From an uncultured Muribaculaceae bacterium (GTDB lineage Bacteria; Bacteroidota; Bacteroidia; Bacteroidales; Muribaculaceae), in assembly GCA_910589095.1 (NCBI GenBank), contig CAJUSN010000033.1, forward strand, positions 1 through 18,525: a DNA stretch of 18,525 bases. The letters run 5' to 3'. Positions 15,115 through 18,525 of this stretch are shown piece by piece. A program made the position numbers and the translations under genes. The notes beneath the pieces were generated by a model that was given only the letters and a program-made list of their open reading frames with translations, made no database searches and was not told the origin of the DNA. How positions within the stretch are numbered: the stretch's first letter is position 1; every line of letters starts with the position of its first letter.

Positions 15115-16167
15115 TTATAAACTATAATAATCCTTGAACCATGCTACCGTGCGATCTATACCTGCCTGTAGCGGAGTGTCCGGTTTGAAGCCTGTTGCTT
15201 CGCCAAGAGCTGATGAATCTGCATATGTCTGATATACATCGCCCGGTTGCATTGGTAAAAAATCTTTTTTAGCTTCACGCCCTATAGCATTTTCAATACA
15301 TGCAATATAATCCATCAACTTGGTAGGATGCTGATTCCCGATATTGTAGACACGATACGGAGCGGTTGAAGTAGCTGGATCCGGATGCGTTTCGTCCCAA
15401 TCACTATTGCCACCGGGAATAACATCTAGGATTCTAATCACACCCTCGACGATATCATCTATATAGGTGAAATCACGAAGCATGTCACCGTTGTTAAACA
15501 CCTTGATTTCTCGGTCATGAAGAATAGCATCAATGAACAGGAACGGCGACATATCCGGTCTTCCCCAAGGTCCATAGACAGTGAAGAATCGCAAACCGGT
15601 GGTCGGAAGTCCATAGAGTTTGGAATATGCATGAGCCATCAGTTCGTTGCTCTTCTTGGTGGCCGCATAAAGACTGACTGGATGGGCAATGCCGTCATGT
15701 TCGGAGAACGGCACTTTCCCATTGAGGCCATACACACTTGACGATGAAGCATACACAAGATGCTTGACCTTATTGTGACGGCAACCTTCCAGGACGTTGA
15801 TAAATCCATCTACATTACTCTCAATGTAAGCATCGGGATTGGTAATTGAATAACGTACCCCAGCTTGCGCTCCGAGATTGATAACTGCATCAAAATCACC
15901 GTTGGCAAAAAGCATCTGCATTGCCTGCTTGTCTTCCAAGTTCATGCGAACAAACTCAAAGTTCGGTTCTGTGGAACTCTTGGCAAACTTATACCACGAA
16001 ACATCTTCTTTGATTATGCCAAGTTTGGCAAGACGACCATATTTCAACTCTGGGTCATAGTAATCATTGATATTATCCAATCCTACGACAACATCGCCAC
16101 GATCAAGCAATCGTTTACACACTGCACTCCCAATAAATCCTGCAGCGCCTGTTACTAATATTTTCAT
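15115..16167 (-). CDS. UDP-glucuronate 4-epimerase
   Basis: The 350-residue short-chain dehydrogenase/epimerase interconverts UDP-glucuronate and UDP-galacturonate through a 4-keto intermediate. The NAD-binding motif GAAGFIG is at residues 7-13, and DNINDYYDP from about residue 31 is the characteristic segment of the glucuronate epimerase branch (CapI/LspL-like). The catalytic pair is Tyr167 and Lys171 in YAATK, preceded by SSSSVYG. Later landmarks are TVYGPWGRPDM and FTYIDDIVEG. Its start overlaps the stop of the upstream GIY-YIG-like gene by 4 bases (ATGA), and the dehydrogenase gene follows after 6 bases. UDP-glucose-to-UDP-galactose epimerases are related but lack the DNINDYYD signature; the uronate assignment also agrees with the adjacent ugd. 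Confidence 0.92.
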   Translation of the reverse strand: MKILVTGAAGFIGSAVCKRLLDRGDVVVGLDNINDYYDPELKYGRLAKLGIIKEDVSWYKFAKSSTEPNFEFVRMNLEDKQAMQMLFANGDFDAVINLGAQAGVRYSITNPDAYIESNVDGFINVLEGCRHNKVKHLVYASSSSVYGLNGKVPFSEHDGIAHPVSLYAATKKSNELMAHAYSKLYGLPTTGLRFFTVYGPWGRPDMSPFLFIDAILHDREIKVFNNGDMLRDFTYIDDIVEGVIRILDVIPGGNSDWDETHPDPATSTAPYRVYNIGNQHPTKLMDYIACIENAIGREAKKDFLPMQPGDVYQTYADSSALGEATGFKPDTPLQAGIDRTVAWFKDYYSL

Positions 16168-16547
16168 TTTTTCCCAATTATTTTATCTAATAACCTTTTT
16201 GAACAAATTGGACAAAATACTAAACCGCGTTCTGGTTTAGCAGGGTGTATTTTGTTGTCCAAGAGTCCTTCGTCCCCACCAAAATCATGATAATTTTGGC
16301 ATTCTTTATAATAAGCTTCTTGAGGACTGCTTGCTACACTCACTTTAAAATATGGATACTGACCAAGTCCGTGACAAACTCGCTCCTTCAAATTTGTATC
16401 CGATCTACCAACATATTGTACCACAAAAGTTTTATCGGATGCGTCGATGTAACCATAGGCATAGTTTCCGATTATTTCATCGGGGATGATTCTATCTATG
16501 ACCTCTTGCTTCAATTCAAAAGGTCCATCCATATTAAGTGTCTTCAT
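16164..16547 (-). CDS. GIY-YIG-like domain protein inside the polysaccharide operon
   Basis: This 127-residue protein has a GIY-YIG-like core. YGY (31-33) stands for GIY and YVG (45-47) for YIG; Arg56 in LKERVCHG fits the catalytic Arg, Glu82 in EAYYKECQNYHDF the metal-binding Glu, and DNKIHPAKP (97-105) the conserved Asn/Pro region. A basic tail with one CPIC pair (112-115) ends the protein. The family includes nucleases, but the GIY triad is degenerate, and the substrate is unknown. The start overlaps the upstream sugar transferase by 4 bases and the stop overlaps the epimerase by 4 bases, both as ATGA. The DNA looks AT-richer than the neighbours (one 60-base sample counted by eye gives about 40% GC), suggesting a recent insertion or different origin. 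Confidence 0.72.
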   Translation of the reverse strand: MKTLNMDGPFELKQEVIDRIIPDEIIGNYAYGYIDASDKTFVVQYVGRSDTNLKERVCHGLGQYPYFKVSVASSPQEAYYKECQNYHDFGGDEGLLDNKIHPAKPERGLVFCPICSKRLLDKIIGKK

Positions 16548-17134
16548 TTTGTAATAATTTCTTTGAATGTTGAGAATATGAGTCTAATGTCATTCAAGAG
16601 AGTCGCTTGCTTGACATACTCAAGGTCAATGGCGAGTTTGTCTGGCATAACCTGCTCAATGTAGCATTTATCCGGATCTTCGGCAGCAGCGAGAATGTCA
16701 TTTTCGTTACGGTAGCGGATTGAGGCCAATGAGGTTATCCCCGGGCGCACGGATAACACTTTCATTTGCTCAGGGGTATACATTTCCACGTACTTGCGCA
16801 CTTCGGGACGCGGACCCACAAGGCTCATATCCCCAAGAAATACGTTGATGAGCTGGGGAAATTCATCAAGTTTGTACTTTCGGATATAATAGCCTGAGCG
16901 TGTAACACGAGGGTCACGCCCCCCTACGGTGATAAGCCCTAACTTATCACTGTCGGGACGCATGGAGCGGAATTTGAAAAGACTAAAGTCTTTATTTCCG
17001 CGTCCTACACGTACCTGGCGATAGAATACAGGTCCTTGACTGTCGCATTTAATCCATATTGCCAAAACGGCAAAAAGCGGACTGAGGCATATGAGGCCCA
17101 TCCCACTCGCTATAATATCGAATAAACGTTTCAA
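16544..17134 (-). CDS. Initiating sugar-phosphate transferase (PglC/WcaJ-type, short form)
   Basis: This 196-residue polyprenyl-phosphate sugar-1-phosphate transferase moves a sugar phosphate from a UDP-sugar to undecaprenyl phosphate at the inner membrane, the first step of repeat-unit assembly. The N terminus is a single membrane-associated hydrophobic segment (residues 7-27, IASGMGLICLSP..). It is followed by the family motifs GPVFYRQVRVG, FSLFKFRSM, the RKYKLDEFPQLINVFLGDMSLVGPRPE core with the Asp-Glu catalytic pair, and RPGITSLASI. Length matches the monotopic PglC type and not the long WcaJ/WbaP type. The start codon is TTG at 17132-17134, overlapping the TGA of the preceding aminotransferase as TTGA. 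It is the only start that retains the conserved KRLFDI beginning. The first sugar is unknown. Confidence 0.92.
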   Translation of the reverse strand: MKRLFDIIASGMGLICLSPLFAVLAIWIKCDSQGPVFYRQVRVGRGNKDFSLFKFRSMRPDSDKLGLITVGGRDPRVTRSGYYIRKYKLDEFPQLINVFLGDMSLVGPRPEVRKYVEMYTPEQMKVLSVRPGITSLASIRYRNENDILAAAEDPDKCYIEQVMPDKLAIDLEYVKQATLLNDIRLIFSTFKEIITK

Positions 17135-18372
17135 AGCTCTTTGATTATATCAATGAAATTTGCGAGAATATAGTCAACATCCTCGTCCGTCAGACGTGTG
17201 TGGAGCGGCAGTGTTATTTCATTCTCAAACTGGGCGTAGGCATTTGGGAAATCCTTTATGTCATAACCGAGAGCCTTATATGCTGTCATCATGGGCAGAG
17301 GTTTATAATGCACATTAGTGGCGATACCTCGCTCGGCCATCTTGACAATCACATCATTCCGCTGTTCAATCGTTGCTCCGGGAAGACGAACGAGATAAAG
17401 ATGACCGCTTGAAGAATGGTCGTTGCTGTAGTGGTTCAGCACCTGCAAATTGTAAGGTTCGAGAGCCACATTATAGCGTTCAATAAGTTGGCGCCGGCGA
17501 CGAAGCATCTCGGGATAGCGTTTCAACTGAGCCAGACCGATTCCGGCCATCACATCAGTCATATTGCACTTGTACCATGTGCCTATGATGTCGTATTCCC
17601 ATGCTCCTAGCCTCGTTTTAGCAAGAGCATCTTTGTTCTGACCATGTAGAGAGAGTAATTGCAACTGCTTATAGATAGTCTCATTATCCATCCCCTCACG
17701 ACTGCGCCATGTCAGCGCGCCACCTTCAGCAGTTGTCAGGTTCTTGACAGCGTGGAAAGAGAACGAAGTGAAGTCGGCTATCTCGCCACACATTTTGCCG
17801 TGCCACATGGCCCCGAAGGCATGGGCTGCATCAGCAATGACTATGCAACGGCCAAAATTTCGCTGTATCTCATTCGTGGGACGGAACAGATGTTTCTTGG
17901 ATTCAACAGCTGCAAAGACCTTATCGTAATCGGCAACAATCCCGCCCAAATCAACAGGCATTATGGCTTTGGTTTTCTCATTAATTGCCGCAGCCATCTT
18001 TTCATAGTCCATTTCATATGAACCGAGAGCGCAGTCAATCAAGACTGGCCGAGCACCCACATGGCAAACCGAGCTTGCTGTAGCCGTATAAGTATAGGCA
18101 GGAACGATAACCTCGTCCCCCTCACCGATGCCCAGCACACTAAGCGCCAGCTCCATGCAAGCCGTTGCTGAATTAAGACAGCATGCCGTATGCTCCGGAT
18201 GCCCAGCAGCATCATACTTTATGGTCTGGCAACACATTGAAATAAGATTTTCAAACTCTTTGGTCTTAGGCCCGGTAGTTATCCAACCCGATTTGAGAGC
18301 CTCTGCCACCTCCATAACCTCCGCCTCCGACATGTCGGGCGGTGAAAACGGTATATTACGTTTTGTATTCAT
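17131..18372 (-). CDS. DegT/DnrJ/EryC1/StrS aminotransferase, PglE/ArnB-like
   Basis: This 413-residue PLP enzyme aminates a nucleotide-linked keto-sugar. The N terminus has IPFSPPDMSEAEVMEVAEAL with SGWITTGPKTKEFE, typical of UDP-4-keto-sugar aminotransferases (ArnB, PglE, PseC). LNSATACMELAL and YTYTATASSVCHVGARPV follow. The PLP lysine is Lys210 in SFHAVKNLTTAEGG; the cofactor Asp lies in VIADAAHAFGA. The C terminus has NVHYKPLPMM and FENEITLPLHT. A PglE-type enzyme next to a PglC-type transferase suggests a 4-amino-4,6-dideoxy sugar as the first residue, which is inference; the exact sugar is not readable. The start at 18372 matches the family. It overlaps the transferase by 4 bases. No promoter was found in the 28 bases upstream, so it belongs to a longer operon. 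Confidence 0.92.
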   Translation of the reverse strand: MNTKRNIPFSPPDMSEAEVMEVAEALKSGWITTGPKTKEFENLISMCCQTIKYDAAGHPEHTACCLNSATACMELALSVLGIGEGDEVIVPAYTYTATASSVCHVGARPVLIDCALGSYEMDYEKMAAAINEKTKAIMPVDLGGIVADYDKVFAAVESKKHLFRPTNEIQRNFGRCIVIADAAHAFGAMWHGKMCGEIADFTSFSFHAVKNLTTAEGGALTWRSREGMDNETIYKQLQLLSLHGQNKDALAKTRLGAWEYDIIGTWYKCNMTDVMAGIGLAQLKRYPEMLRRRRQLIERYNVALEPYNLQVLNHYSNDHSSSGHLYLVRLPGATIEQRNDVIVKMAERGIATNVHYKPLPMMTAYKALGYDIKDFPNAYAQFENEITLPLHTRLTDEDVDYILANFIDIIKEL

Positions 18373-18400
18373 TTATCTTTGAATTATAAATATATTGTTC

Positions 18401-18525
18401 TTATTTTCGCCAGACCATTTTGTTGACTACGCCGGTGTAGCTCTGGATGAGCTTGACGATCTTGGTGGAGACGCATTCGTCGACGTAGTTGGGCACGGGG
18501 AGACCGAGGTGGCCGTTGCGGTTCA
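18401..18525 (-). CDS. C-terminal end of an unidentified upstream gene
   Basis: A frame of 40 codons enters from the right edge and ends in TAA (18401-18403). It contains HLGLPVPNYVDECV, then TKIVKLIQSYTGVVNKMVW and a basic end. The codon use looks coding and the 28-base gap to the aminotransferase suggests the same operon. A sugar dehydratase or epimerase of the Pgl-like pathway would fit the context, but no motif proves it. Confidence 0.55.
   Translation of the reverse strand, partial: NRNGHLGLPVPNYVDECVSTKIVKLIQSYTGVVNKMVWRK

Noticed and set aside
18374..18381. TATCTTTG on the plus strand, a perfect -7 box match
   Set aside because: It points away from the aminotransferase into the upstream gene antisense; it covers the few bases before the start codon and has no supported target gene.

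Overview
The window looks like a chromosomal segment of a Bacteroidales gut bacterium, possibly Muribaculaceae (family level is inference). The basis is Bacteroidetes-type promoters (TAnnTTTG with an upstream TTG), almost no Shine-Dalgarno sequences, secreted proteins with a Big_2 domain or a Por-type C-terminal tail, and Bacteroidales-like versions of LysC/LysA, SOD and the polysaccharide enzymes. No rRNA, tRNA, IS element or CRISPR array was seen.

Layout. (1) 1-1121, minus: 5' part of a secreted protein with repeated modules and a Big_2 domain. (2) 1316-3767, plus: lysC-lysA, the first and last steps of lysine synthesis, ending at a strong hairpin shared with the facing operon. (3) 3855-6096, minus: a 78-aa acidic protein, agmatine deiminase and N-carbamoylputrescine amidase, which together turn agmatine into putrescine. 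(4) 6351-7672, plus: a DUF4136-like lipoprotein and an Fe-type superoxide dismutase, each followed by a terminator. (5) 7894-9688, plus: a 47-aa peptide with a leader-like motif and two Cys near its C terminus, then a membrane protein fusing a degenerate C39-like domain, a VKOR domain and a DsbA-like thioredoxin domain. This pair is the best candidate for an undescribed system: a small peptide with its own disulfide-forming machine. (6) 9709-10359, minus: a small secreted protein with a Por-like tail. (7) 10567-12474, minus: a DEAH superfamily 2 helicase. (8) 12543-18525, minus: a tightly packed polysaccharide operon. In transcription order it holds the end of an unidentified gene, a DegT-family aminotransferase, an initiating sugar-phosphate transferase, a GIY-YIG-like protein, a UDP-glucuronate 4-epimerase, a UDP-glucose dehydrogenase and a second DegT-family aminotransferase.

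How the genes work together. In the polysaccharide operon the dehydrogenase and epimerase would supply UDP-glucuronate and UDP-galacturonate, the aminotransferases amino sugars, and the small transferase would load the first sugar on undecaprenyl phosphate. The AT-richer GIY-YIG-like gene sits between them with 4-base overlaps on both sides, which is unexpected for a nuclease-fold protein.
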